64,000 bases of DNA from Bradyrhizobium sp. sBnM-33 (GCF_032917945.1 NZ_CP136624.1:2108001-2172000); one strand, 5' to 3'; counted from the stretch's first letter, positions 27,795 to 38,200 are shown. Notes: generated by a model from the letters alone, not told the origin. Numbers and translations are program-made.

Positions 27795-28738
27795 CTAGGT
27801 TTGGTCATAACCGGCGTTGGCGAAGTAATTGGCGCATTCGGCCGGTGATACGGTGTCGAGGATTGGAGCGATAGCATCGTAGACGGCCTCGGTGGTTCGC
27901 TGCGCGGCTTTGCGCAGCCAGTGTTTGAACTTGGCAAAGAACTGCTCGATTGGGTTGAGATCTGGCGAGTATTTCGGCAGGTAGAAGAGTCTTGCGCCGG
28001 CGGCACGGATGACGCGACGCACGGCGCGGGCCTTGTGCGAGCCAAGATTGTCCATGACCACGATGTCGCCGGGCCGCAGGGTCGGAACCAAAACCTTCTC
28101 GATGTAGAGAAGGAAGGCTTCGCCGTTGATTGGCCCCTCGATGAACCAGGGAGCGGTGATGCGATCGTGGCGCAAAGCGGCCATGAAGGTCATGGTGTGC
28201 CAGCGGCCGTGCGGCACCTTGGCTTTGAGACGTTGACCACGCGGCGCCCAGCCCCGTAGCGGCGCCATATTGGTTTTGGTCCAGGTCTCGTCGATGAACA
28301 CCAGCCGAGTGGGATCGATCCGATTCTGATACTTGGTCCACTGCATCCGCCGACGGGCAACATCGGGACGATCCTGCTCGGCGGCAATCAGCGTCTTTTT
28401 TTGTAACTGAGCTTCTCAGCGTGGAGGAACTCCCACATCGTGCGGTAATCGACCTTGAGCCCACGCACAGCGAGTTCGGCCACCAGCCCGCGCACGGTAA
28501 AATCCTTCCGGCACCGTTGCATCAGCCATTCGCGGTGCGGCCCCGCAATCTTCTTTGGCCTATAGCCGCCGATCTGGTCCGGCTTGACGCTGCCGGTCTC
28601 GTGGAAGCGCTGTACCCAGTTGATCGCCGTGCTGATGCCCACCCCAAATTGGGCGGCCGCCTGATGCCTCGACAGGCCGCCTTTGATGACAGCCTTCACC
28701 ACCCGCTCACGAAGGTCGTTCGAATAGGGTTTTCCCAT
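27795..28738 (-). CDS. IS630 family transposase (two frames joined by a slippery A7)
   Basis: The 5' frame (28738-28388) encodes the helix-turn-helix part, [20 protein letters not shown] to [13 protein letters not shown]. The 3' frame encodes the DDE part: [45 protein letters not shown]. The frames overlap at an A7 run (positions 28396-28403, read on the minus strand). A -1 slip there gives [20 protein letters not shown] and an uninterrupted ~313-residue enzyme. Programmed slippage at such runs is known for IS630 elements, so this copy may be functional. Confidence 0.8.
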
Positions 28739-28810
28739 CCATGCTGGCCTCCTTCCCAGCCAGCATGTTGAATCAGAAGCCTTCCGATTTGGGAATCTGG
28801 AGGGTTCTGT

Positions 28811-28858
28811 GAGGTCGCGCTCACGCGAGGGCGCGGCAGGCGCTTATGACGCGACCTC
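28811..28858. repeat. Inverted repeat at the left end of the IS91-type segment
   Basis: GAGGTCGCG (28811-28819) and CGCGACCTC (28850-28858) are perfect 9-bp inverted arms just after GGTTCTGT. IS91-type elements have hairpins near their ends and insert beside GTTC/GAAC, so this probably marks the end beyond the transposase stop. Confidence 0.45.
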
Positions 28859-29149
28859 ATTGAAGCCGGATTGAACGAAGGCGCGGGAGGCTATGCGCGA
28901 TTTTACGCTATGGGGATTGTTTGAGATCGCAAGGCCCGATCTGCTGGCTCGGCGCGTGAGGCAGAGACACGAGATGTGCGCATCGGGGAAGAGTTGAGAC
29001 CAGACGCGCTTCGCCGGAGATCACGATAGACTTTTTGTTGCATCGGACGGTTGTTGTCGCGCAGTGTGACAGCACGGATTCGACATCGTCCGCGATGACG
29101 CTGGGAGCGGAATGACGAATGATGATCGTCGTGCACGGCATGACTTGGC

Positions 29150-30385
29150 TCACGATGTGTCGCATCGGAACGGTGATGTTCGAGGGCTGGAGCGGCTGAA
29201 GCTGTGTCGAAAGCGCTTGATGATGCGCATGACGCCACCACAATCGGGACAGGCGGGAACCTTGGGCCACGTCAGAGCGTCCGAATCCACAGGCGGCGGC
29301 TCGCCATCGTTTGGCGCTGTCCGCTCACGATCGAGAAGTTTGCGGCAAAGGGCGAGTTTGGCAGCGCGATGGCCGTTGGCCATGAAGCCGAAGTGGCGGA
29401 TGCGATGGAAGCCATCGGGCAGCGTGTGAAGCAGGAAACGGCGGATGAACTCGTCGGGCGTGAGCTTCATGATCTTTGTCGCGCCGTTCTGGCGGTAGTC
29501 CTTCCAGGTAAAGGCGACGTGATCCTCGTCGAGTGCGACGAGCCGGCTGTTGGCGATCGCGACACGATGGGTGTAGCGGCCGAGATAGGCCAGGACCTGG
29601 GCGGGTCCGCCGAAGGGCCGCTTGGCGTAAACAACCCAGTTGACGCGTTGCATGGCTTTGATTCGACCAGCGAAAGCGTCGAGTTCGGCAAGAGATGCAA
29701 GATCGCCGAAGAAGCGCAAGGCGCCGGCGTTGAAGGCCGCGATCAGGCGTTTGAGAAAAAGCCAGCGAAAGAGCCGGGACAGCGGTTTGACGGCCAGGAA
29801 GAAGTTCGGTCGGCTGGCGATCCAGCGTGTTCCGTCAGGTGACAGGCCGCCGCCCGGCACGACACAGTGAATGTGAGGATGATGCGTCAGCGCCTGTCCC
29901 CAGGTATGCAGGACCGCGACGCCGCCGATCTCTGCACCGAGCCGTCGCGGATTGGCAGCAAGCGTCGTCATCGCCTCAGCGGCGGCCTTAAACAGGATGG
30001 CATAGACGACGGCCTTGTTCTGGAAAGCGATCGCTGCGATCGGTGTAGGAAGCGTAAAGACGACGTGGAAATAGGGAACCGGCAGCAGGTCGGCTTCTCG
30101 CGCGGCGAGCCACGCGGCTCGGGCTCGCCCCTGACACTTCGGACAATGCCGATTCCGGCAGGAATTATAAGCGATGCGTGTCATGCCGCAGTCGTCGCAA
30201 GCCTCCATGTGACCGCCGAGCGCCTCGGTTCGGCACGCCACGATCGCACTCATCACGCGCCGCTCGATCCGACCGAGATGACCGGCATGCAAACGGCGAT
30301 AGGCGTCGCCATGCCGGCGCAAGATATCGGCAATCTCGATGGCGGGTCTGTGCGGACGGACGTCGGGGCGGGCCATAACCCGCAT
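29150..30385 (-). CDS. IS91 family HUH transposase
   Basis: 411 residues. An N-terminal zinc-binding part (CDDCGMTRIAYNSCRNRHCPKCQ) is followed by the HUH nuclease motif (THHPHIHCVVPGGG). The catalytic Tyr region reads LAYLGRYTHRVAIANSRL. This enzyme nicks single-stranded DNA and moves the element by rolling-circle transfer. The gene overlaps or abuts a tyrosine integrase gene upstream at 30399, a common rhizobial arrangement. The C-terminus includes a second CxxC (CPDCGGVMRIIKRF). It appears intact. Confidence 0.9.
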   Translation of the reverse strand: MRVMARPDVRPHRPAIEIADILRRHGDAYRRLHAGHLGRIERRVMSAIVACRTEALGGHMEACDDCGMTRIAYNSCRNRHCPKCQGRARAAWLAAREADLLPVPYFHVVFTLPTPIAAIAFQNKAVVYAILFKAAAEAMTTLAANPRRLGAEIGGVAVLHTWGQALTHHPHIHCVVPGGGLSPDGTRWIASRPNFFLAVKPLSRLFRWLFLKRLIAAFNAGALRFFGDLASLAELDAFAGRIKAMQRVNWVVYAKRPFGGPAQVLAYLGRYTHRVAIANSRLVALDEDHVAFTWKDYRQNGATKIMKLTPDEFIRRFLLHTLPDGFHRIRHFGFMANGHRAAKLALCRKLLDRERTAPNDGEPPPVDSDALTWPKVPACPDCGGVMRIIKRFRHSFSRSSPRTSPFRCDTS

Positions 30386-30398
30386 CCCGGACGCGTCG

Positions 30399-31058
30399 TC
30401 ATCCCGGTGGCGTCACCTCCAGCGACAGGCGGTCGAGCGGGCTCTGCGTCGCCCGGATCGTATGGGTGGCGACCTGCGTGTAGCGCGCCGTCGACGACAG
30501 GTTATTGTGCCCGAGCAGAACCTGGATGATCCGGATGTCGGTTCCGTTCTCCAGAAGATGTGTCGCGAAACTGTGGCGCAGCGTGTGCAGCGTGACGCGC
30601 TTGGTCAGGCCCGCAGCCTTCACCGCCGACCGGCAGGCGGCATGCAACACGGTCTGATCGATTGGATTGTCTTCGTCGCGTCCCGGGAAGAGATAAACCC
30701 GCGGCCGGGCGAGCCGCCAGTAGGTGCGCAGGATGCCGAGTAGTTGGGGCGACAGCATCACGTTGCGATCCTTCGCCCCCTTGCCGTGGCGCACCTGGAT
30801 GACACCGCGAGCACTGTCGATGTCTTCGATCCGCAGTCCCGCGACCTCGGAGGCCCTGAGTCCGGCCGCATAGGCGGTGGTGAGCGCGGCGCGGCTCTTC
30901 AGGCTGGACACTGCTTCGAGGAACTGGACCACTTCGTCGGCGCTGAGCACGACCGGCAGCTTGCGCGGTTCTCGCGCATAGGGAATGCGTTCCGGGATCA
31001 GCGCCTCGCCGAGCGTGACGCCGTAGAAAAACCGCAGCGCACAGACGATTTGGTTCAA
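30399..31058 (-). pseudogene. Tyrosine recombinase of the IS91-type element, N-terminally truncated
   Basis: The catalytic domain is complete: Arg in YAAGLRASEVAGLR, HTLRHSFATHLL, the HNNLSSTARYTQV region with the Tyr nucleophile. The readable part begins at NQIVCALRFFYG. The usual ~70-residue core-binding domain that precedes this in related integrases is missing, because the sequence changes at about 31060 into the IS630 right end. Without that domain, activity is unlikely. Truncation implies the IS91-type segment lost its start when it entered the IS630 element or afterwards. Confidence 0.8.
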
Positions 31059-33281
31059 TCCTCAATCGATTCAAACTAGACCCATCCCGCTCTAGCGCAT
31101 CTCCTGGTCGGATCTGAAGGAACCCTTGCAATCACGACCGCCGTCACATTGCAACTCTCGCCGTTGCCGGAGCGTAGGGTCATGGGCGTCTGCCATTTTC
31201 CCGATTTCCGTTTGGCCATGCAGACAACGCAGCATATTGTCGCCCTGAATCCGGTCGCGGTGGAATTGGTCGACAATAACGTGCTTGCTCTCGGCGCGGA
31301 CATTCCAATATTCGTCAAGACACTGGACGACGTTACCCGGGGCAAGCCCAACTGTCTGCTGTTGGTCGAATTCGCAGGTAACGATCTTGAGGAGCTGCGC
31401 AACGATCTCCGGCGCCTGGACCAGTGCATGTCTGACTTCGGCTTGTCCGATTCCGTTGTCGATGTGACTGAGCCTTCCCGGCAGAAGTCCGTATGGGAAG
31501 TCAGAGAGGCATGTCTCAACATCATGATGTCGATGAAAGGCGACGGGAAGCCGATCTCCTTTATCGAAGATTGTGCCGTTCCGCTGGAGCATCTCGCGGA
31601 TTACACCGATGCGGTCACGGACATCTTTGCGAAGCATGGCACCCGCGGCACATGGTATGCGCATGCTTCGGTCGGCTGTCTGCACGTCCGACCGATCCTC
31701 AACATGAAGGAAGACGATGGCCTGCGCAGAATGCGAGCGATCGCTGAGGAAACCGCCGATCTGGTTCGCCGCTTCAAAGGTTCCTTCTCCGGCGAGCACG
31801 GCGACGGCATTTCCCGCTCCGAATACATAGAACCGCTGTTTGGCGCGAAACTGACGCGGGCCTTTGAGCAGGTCAAGGACGGTTTTGACCCAGACAACAG
31901 GCTCAATCCGGGCAAGATCGTGCGACCGCTGCGCATGGACGACAGAAGCCTGATGCGTTTCAAGTCCGGCTATGCGGCGAGCAAGCCAACGTACACCGTG
32001 CTAGATTGGTCCGAGTGGGGAGGCTTCGGAGCCGCTGTCGAAATGTGCAACAACAATGGCACGTGCCGCAAGCTCGCCGGCGGCACCATGTGTCCTTCCT
32101 ACCGCGCCACGAAAGATGAGCAGCACGTCACTCGTGGGCGCGCGAATACACTTCGACTGGCGATCTCAGGGCAATTGGGGCCGGGGGCATTCACGTCTCG
32201 AGAGATGAAGGAGACGATGGATCTCTGCGTCTCTTGCAAGAGCTGCAAGCGCGATTGCCCGACCGGCGTCGACATGGCTCGCATGAAGATTGAGTTCCTT
32301 CATCACTACTACGGTCGCCACGGCCTGCCCCTTCGCGAGAAGCTGATCGCCCATCTGCCGAGGTATGCTGGTTTCGCGTCGCGAATCGCGCCGTTGATGA
32401 ACCTGCGCGATCGTATCCCGCTGCTCGCCCGCCTCTCGGAGAGATATCTCGGCTTCTCGGCCAAGCGCAGCTTGCCGAAATGGCGTCACCCTTGGAAGGA
32501 AAAGGGGAGCCTTGCCAAGCCGGAGAATGTCCTGGACGATGGTCGCGACGTCGTCCTGTTCGGCGACACCTTTAACCGGTATTTTGAGCGCGAAAATCTC
32601 GAGGCGGCCGAGCACGTGCTGGCCGCGGCGGGATATCGCATGCATCGCGTGGCAGCACCCGGCAGCAGTCGACCCCTCTGTTGCGGACGAACCTATCTCG
32701 CTTCAGGACAGACGGACGCCGCTCGCGGCGAGGCACAGCGGACGCTGAACGCGTTACGACCTTTCGTGGAGCGCGGCGCGCGAGTGGTCGGTCTCGAGCC
32801 TTCTTGCATTTTTACCTTCCGCGACGAAATGAAGGCGCTGCTTCCTGGCGAAGGATCTGCTTTCATTCAGGGAAAGGCGCTTTTGTTCGAGGAAATGGTT
32901 GCAGCCGACCTTGAAGCCGGCAATATTGACCTGCGGCTCAGGAATCTCGAAGGCAAAGTCGTGCATCTCCACGGCCACTGCCATCAGAAGGCTTTCGCTA
33001 CGATGGGTCCTGTCGAAACCGTACTGCGCAGCATCCCCGGGCTTGAGGTCAGATCGATTGATGGATCCTGTTGCGGAATGTCCGGAGCCTTCGGATTTAC
33101 GGCCGAAAACATCGACGTCTCGATGAAGATGGCCGAACTGTCGTTGCTTCCAGCCGTAAGACAGGCCGGCGGAAATGATTTCATTGTCGCTGATGGCACA
33201 AGCTGTCGTCACCAAATTCATGACGGAGCAGGTCGTGAAGCGATTCATGTCGTCCGCTTGTTGGAACGTGCGCTTCCTTGA

Positions 33282-33490
33282 GGTCCGGCCGGCATGCTGA
33301 CGAGGACTTCCGATTCGTTAATCAGCCCGTGGCCGAGCAAACCAGGCGGCTTTGTTCGCGACTTGCTGACATGACCTCCACCTGGATGTAGCGCGATCAT
33401 TCAGGGACGCGAGCCTTAACGGAAGGCCGGAAGAGAAATGCCTGCGCAGCTGCCAATAAAGTCCGACGATCTTGGCTTTGAGAAGCTGGA
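33282..33490. other. Spacer
   Basis: About 210 bp between the oxidoreductase pseudogene and the serine dehydratase relic, with nothing recognisable. Confidence 0.4.
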
Positions 33491-34827
33491 GTGCCTCGTA
33501 TGATGACACGGAATCTGGATTTCACGCCATCCAACCTGCTTGTTCGTTCCTTTCGCGGGGACGGCACGAACAGAAGGTTGCCGCTAGGCGTTCTTGAGAT
33601 GTTCAAGATCGGAATTGGACCGTCTTTGTCCCACACCATGGGTGCGATGAAGGCTGCAATGAGTTTTGTCCGCGCGGCCTCAACGCCATACAGGAGGAGA
33701 AGCTCGATAGAATTGAAATTACCGCTTTAGACTGGCAAGGGACACGCAACTGACAAAGCGCTGGTCCTTGGCCTGTCCAGCGAAACACCTGATCATATTG
33801 ATGCGGATGAGGCGAGCAAGCTCTTTGACCGGATCTGTAATTATCGTTTGATCGAGCTGAAGAGCGGGCGCAGAATTTGCTTCGAGCCAGACACGGATAT
33901 CATCTTCGACAGGAAGCGTCAGTTCGACCGACATCCGAACGCGATGGAGTTCAAAGCCCTGGACGCAAACAAATGCGTAGTCGCATCCGACGTATGGTTC
34001 TCGATTGGCGCCGGGTTTATCGAGCGATTCGGAAGTGAGATGCAGAAAGAAATTGGCGAATATTCCTGCGGATTCGATTTTCAGTCGTCGCGTGATCTTC
34101 TCGACCTGTGTCGACTTCATTCCTGCACGATTGGCGAAATCGCCATGGCCAACGAACTTGCCCGGCCTAGCGAGCAGCAGAACGTGGCCCGTGCCGTCTT
34201 CGCTCAGCTCAGCAATTCACGCCTGGGGAACCAGCCATTCGATTACATCTCTTTGCGATCACCGTTATGAAGAGAATGCCGCTGGAGGCCGCGTGGTCAC
34301 CGCTCCGACCAACGGAGCCGCCGGCGTCCTGCCTGCCGTTCTACGCTACTACAGGGACCTGTCTGATGGCGCGAATCAGGACCGAACGCGGACATTGCTC
34401 CTTGTCGCAACTGCAATCGGGAGCATCATAAAACGCAACACGTCCCTTTCGGGCGCTCAGATGGGCTGCCAGGGCGAGGTCGGCTCGGCCGCGCCAATGC
34501 CGAGCGCCGGTCTCGCTGGGCAGAACGAACGAGCAGATTGAAAACGCAGCCGAGATCGCGATTGAACATCATCTCGGCATGACGTGCGATCCCATGGCGT
34601 GGCTGGTTCCGATTCCATGAATCGAGCGCAATACACTTGGTGCGATCGAGGCTTTCAACGCGGCGAACCTGGCTCTCGCAGGGGATGGTACGCATCGGGT
34701 TTCGCTCGACCAGGTCATCGAGACGATGCGCCAGACCGGCGCAGATATGCTCGACAAATATCGCGAAACTTCGCGTGGCGGCCTGTCCGGAATGTTGAGC
34801 GTGTCTCTCAAAAGGACTGCAAATTGA
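33491..34827 (+). pseudogene. L-serine dehydratase relic (SdaA-like)
   Basis: Pieces in several frames follow the single-chain SdaA order. MFKIGIGPSLSHTMGAMKAA comes first, then LVLGLSSETPDHIDADEA and HPNAMEFKALDANKCV. Next are [39 protein letters not shown] and [19 protein letters not shown]. The end is [18 protein letters not shown]. In the living enzyme an iron-sulfur cluster converts serine to pyruvate and ammonia. Cluster Cys codons in GCQGEVG and MTCDP remain. At least five frameshifts and an in-frame stop at 34618 make it dead. Confidence 0.85.
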
Positions 34828-35286
34828 TCACAAAGTAGGCCCAGATCAGGGGTCTTCGATCGAAGACAAGGTGTGAGTAGCACGATGGGCTGAGTCGGAT
34901 CGTTTCCGGCGGCGTGCCAGGTCGCAGCTGGCACGTTTGCCACCAGCACTTTCACTACCCGCTTCTGCGCCGGTCTGAGGCACCAGGGGCCAGACGGGAG
35001 GTCGCAGGTTGAAACCGGCGAGCTAACAGCGGCACCTGACAATGTTTAGGCAGAACGTACTGCCGTCCGCCACAGGCCGGTGATCGCGGCATCAGCCAAG
35101 TGGCCTACTGGTAGCTTTGCCGCGGGAAGCTCCGTTGTCTCGCAGAAATTCGCTCAATGAGCCAAGTTTTGCGCGGTAAAAAATCGCCTCGCGCGCGTAA
35201 AGTGAGATCATAATGAGGGAGTGAAGCGAGCCTCCTTTTCAATTCCTTCAGACCCTCAGGAAACCTAGCTAGGGGAAATGGCACCA
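34828..35286. other. Upstream region of the dehydrogenase gene
   Basis: About 460 bp without a recognisable gene. AGGGGA at 35270 is the ribosome site for the ATG at 35287. Confidence 0.4.
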
Positions 35287-36312
35287 ATGAAGGTACTATG
35301 CTTTTGGTACGCGACAGAAGATGAGATTAATTACATAAAAAAGGCCATGCCGCCTGGTACAGAAGTTGTAGCCCCAAAAGGGGATTATCTCTCCCGGTTT
35401 GATTGCGCCTACTCAGATGTCAAGCACCTCGTCGTCGACGCTGATGCGATCATTGCCTTGAGCGTCCCGCAAGGTGCCCTGGAGCTTGCAAAAAAACTCA
35501 AGGTGTTTTCCTGGATGCATTCTGGCGTGGACGACCTGCGCCAGATGGGCGTGCTATCCCTGTTTAGAGAGCGCGGCGTGAAACTTGCAAATATTCGCGG
35601 CGCCAATGCGGTTGCGGTTGCGGAGCAGGCGATGATGTTCGTGCTTGCCCTCGCCAAGAAAACACTTTTCAAGCATCAAGCACTTCAAGAGCGAAACAAG
35701 CCCTTCCCGTTATATGCCGATGAGTATCGATCGGCCATGCTGCATGGTCGTACGATGGGGATAATCGGCCTTGGAAATATCGGCAGCCGCGTAGCCAAAC
35801 ATGCAAAGGGATTTGATATGCATGTTCTCGGAGTCCGTCGCAACAAGGGCAAGCCGGTAGAAAATGTAGACTCAGTGCATGGTCTGGACGAACTGCATTC
35901 CGTGCTTGCAAAATGTGATTATGTCGTTCTGGCAACTCCCAACACAACGGAAACCTATCAATTCTTTGGCGCGGCCGAAATTGCGGCAATGAAGCGGGGT
36001 TCCTTTCTGGTCAACGTCTCGCGTGGGAACCTGACCCAGGAGAAGCCTCTCTATGAGGCGCTTAAGTCCGGTCATTTGCGCGGCTTCGCAGCAGATGTCT
36101 GGTGGAGCTATGGATTTGGGAGCGCCTTTCCAGCCGGCTCGGGTTCACGCCTGAAGGTTCACATGCTTCCGAATGTGATCGGCTCCGATGACCAGGCTGC
36201 AAACGCCGATGACGTGCTGGAACGAAATATCGAGTGGGGTACTCAGAACCTGGCGGAGTTTGCGGCCGGAAAGCCGCTCACCCGGGAAGTCAACCTGGAT
36301 CTGGGTTACTAG
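35287..36312 (+). CDS. D-2-hydroxyacid dehydrogenase family protein, intact copy (copy 2)
   Basis: 341 residues. NAD(P)-dependent enzymes of this family interconvert 2-hydroxy and 2-oxo acids. The ATG at 35287 is about ten bases after AGGGGA and gives MKVLCFW, matching copy 3; an ATG three codons earlier is too close to the site. The Rossmann motif is GLGNIG (161-166), the substrate Arg is R246 in NVSRGNL, and AADVWW carries the usual Asp. The position of the catalytic His (TPH in relatives) reads LPN296, and all three copies in this window agree. The chemistry may therefore differ. Related relics lie at 5566 and 54259. Confidence 0.85.
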   Translation: MKVLCFWYATEDEINYIKKAMPPGTEVVAPKGDYLSRFDCAYSDVKHLVVDADAIIALSVPQGALELAKKLKVFSWMHSGVDDLRQMGVLSLFRERGVKLANIRGANAVAVAEQAMMFVLALAKKTLFKHQALQERNKPFPLYADEYRSAMLHGRTMGIIGLGNIGSRVAKHAKGFDMHVLGVRRNKGKPVENVDSVHGLDELHSVLAKCDYVVLATPNTTETYQFFGAAEIAAMKRGSFLVNVSRGNLTQEKPLYEALKSGHLRGFAADVWWSYGFGSAFPAGSGSRLKVHMLPNVIGSDDQAANADDVLERNIEWGTQNLAEFAAGKPLTREVNLDLGY

Positions 36313-36967
36313 ACTGAACATGCGGTCCACTTGCCCTGATGTCGGCTAGAGGGGCCTTGAAAGACTGCAGTTCGTTCAGGGATTGCTGCGTAAGGCAATC
36401 CCTGAACATTCCGCACAGAGTGGCGCGCGGCAGTTCTGTCCCGGCATCGACTGCAGGCAACCACCTTGCGAAGGATGTGGATGCCCTGAACGCCCGCCTG
36501 TTGTCGCCATCCCCAGGATAGCCTGCAGGAAAATCACAATCCATTCGTTGTTCGCTACTGTTGCACCGGATTAGCAGTGCGCTGTAGCCGAAGACCTTTA
36601 TTCGCAGGTGTTGCGCTGCCGAAAACGGGCTGAATACGCTCGCGGTGATCTTGTCGTAGCTCAACAGCCATCAAATTCCTGATATGTGGTCGCTACCGAA
36701 TTCAGTTCAGCCGTGATGGCTGTGCCGCACCAAGGTTAAGTGACAATTGCGCACTACCACCGCTGATCTCCCGAGCAGCATGCGAGACGACTCAAGCCAT
36801 ACGAGTGCGATGTTCGATTTATGAAACGGCCCCCAGCTTTTTCAATGAGTTGCGGCACTTCAGAAAACGTCTTTTCAATCATGAGAGCCAAGATAACCTT
36901 CGCCTAAGTCGACCTGAGCCGACTGGTCTCATCAGAAAAATCTTACGTAATGAAAGTTGCGGGACAC
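36313..36967. other. No recognisable gene
   Basis: About 650 bp between the dehydrogenase and the Rid gene. Nothing recognisable on either strand. An imperfect inverted repeat, CAGGGATTGC and GCAATCCCTG, at 36377-36404 could be a dehydrogenase transcript end; no T run follows. Confidence 0.4.
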
Positions 36968-38200
36968 ATGGACAAGACGGCACCTACCTTCTGGCATCTG
37001 CCAATCCCGCACACGCACCATTTGTCCGCCAGCGCAGGCGCGTTGAGCTTCGTCGGCGGCGCCGGCGATTTCGACGCAACGGGACGGATTCGCAATCCCG
37101 GCGACCTCGACAGGCAAATCGAGGGCGCGATCGCGAACGTGGCGGAGGCGCTCGCCGTGGAATCCTGCGGCCTCGATGATGTAGTGCGGCTCAAGGCGCA
37201 TTACACCGCCGATCGCGACGACTGGGAGGTGATCGCGGCGCTGGCCCGCTTCTTCAAGGCAGACCCCATGCCTGCGATCAGCACCGCGCCGGAGCCCTTG
37301 CAGCCTTTCTCAGGCCAGACAATTCAGATCCAGGCCATCGCCCAGCGCGGCTGGCGGACGCACTCCGATGTCCGAGCCGTGCCGCGCCCGGTGCCGCCGC
37401 AGAGACAGGCTCTGTTTGGCGGCCGAACGGTCACCGCTGGCCTGCGCGCGGGCGAGTTCATCGCGGTGGCCAACCGCACAGCGGAGGACGCCGACGGCAC
37501 GATGCAGCATCCCGACGACGGCGTGGCCCAGAGCCACTTCATCATGGGGAAACACGCCGAGACGCTTGCCGCGCTCGGGGCTTCATTCCAGGACTCCGTC
37601 AAGATGGAGGGCTATTATTTCGGCACTACACGCGAGCAATGGGCGCCGCTTGCCAAAGCGCGGATGAGCCACTTTCGCGAGCCGGGGCCGGTCGCAACGG
37701 TCGTTCCCTGCCACCGCCTCAATCCAAAGAAGGCTCTGACCAAGGTCGAGGTCATGGCCATGCGCGAGCTGTGGAACGGGTTCGACAAATACATTCCGCG
37801 CGAGGACCATTGGCCCAAGCGCGTGTGGGACTGGGTTTTCCCTACACCCTACCGTCAAGCCATCCGGCTGCGCGATACGGTGTGGCTCGGCGGCCAAGTG
37901 CCCTCGCGTCCCTACAGCAACACAGGACTGCGCGTCATGGACGGCCAGCTCATGCCCCAGACCCGCTTCACGATGAGCTATATCGAGGACCTCCTGCGCC
38001 CATTCGGCCGGGCGCCCGCAGACCTCAAGCTCATGGTCTGCTATTTCACGTCGACTGGTACTGAGGCAGAGACGGTCGCTTTCGCCAAGACTCTCGCCGA
38101 TTGCGTCGGCGGAGCACTTCCGCCCATGACGATTGTGCCGAAGCCCATGATGCACACCGAAGGCAACACCGTGGAGATCTGGGGCGTGGCGCAGGGCTGA
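36968..38200 (+). CDS. Triple-domain Rid (YjgF/YER057c) family protein
   Basis: 410 residues made of three Rid-like domains in a row. Domain 1 is ~10-128, ending in AIAQRG. Domain 2 is ~145-265, ending in VEVMAMRE. Domain 3 is ~290-410, ending in VEIWGVAQG. RidA hydrolyses reactive enamine/imine intermediates and works as a homotrimer. The Arg of the conserved PARST-type strand is replaced in each repeat: MPAISTAP, GPVATVVP and LPPMTIVP. The start at 36968 has GGGA close upstream; an ATG at 36950 is also in frame. It lies before an orphan PotD-like gene. Confidence 0.78.
   Translation: MDKTAPTFWHLPIPHTHHLSASAGALSFVGGAGDFDATGRIRNPGDLDRQIEGAIANVAEALAVESCGLDDVVRLKAHYTADRDDWEVIAALARFFKADPMPAISTAPEPLQPFSGQTIQIQAIAQRGWRTHSDVRAVPRPVPPQRQALFGGRTVTAGLRAGEFIAVANRTAEDADGTMQHPDDGVAQSHFIMGKHAETLAALGASFQDSVKMEGYYFGTTREQWAPLAKARMSHFREPGPVATVVPCHRLNPKKALTKVEVMAMRELWNGFDKYIPREDHWPKRVWDWVFPTPYRQAIRLRDTVWLGGQVPSRPYSNTGLRVMDGQLMPQTRFTMSYIEDLLRPFGRAPADLKLMVCYFTSTGTEAETVAFAKTLADCVGGALPPMTIVPKPMMHTEGNTVEIWGVAQG

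Larger units (their letters stand above)
27782..31092 (-). mobile_element. IS630-type element carrying a truncated IS91-type insertion
   Basis: Bounded by TA at 27780-27781 and 31093-31094, both within CTAG. Terminal repeats are GAGCGTGATGAGTCTAG on the left and, inverted, GAGCGGGATGGGTCTAG on the right. The transposase fills 27795-28738. The normal right end should follow within ~100 bp, but instead an IS91-type transposase and integrase fragment come first, and the IS630 end reappears at about 31060. This is a nested insertion of 3311 bp in all. Confidence 0.78.
27048..33281 (+). pseudogene. FAD-linked oxidase / Fe-S oxidoreductase fusion, frameshifted and interrupted by IS630
   Basis: When joined (27048-27781 plus 31093-33281) this gives about 970 residues. 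In order it has a PCMH-type FAD domain (PVIARGGGTSQNGQPIGSGL), a FAD-oxidase C domain (LVGSEGTLAITTAV, GEHGDGISRSEY, NPGKIVRP), a two-cluster ferredoxin part (CNNNGTC, CVSCKSCKRDCPTG) and CCG-type cysteine domains (HGHCHQKAF, IDGSCCGMSG). This is the layout of D-lactate or D-2-hydroxyglutarate dehydrogenases. One base is missing at about 27505 (CTIG to MCGNNSSG). An IS630 element sits in the Leu codon CTA of PERPNLAHLLVGSEG. Precise loss of the element would restore that junction but not the frameshift. Confidence 0.88.
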
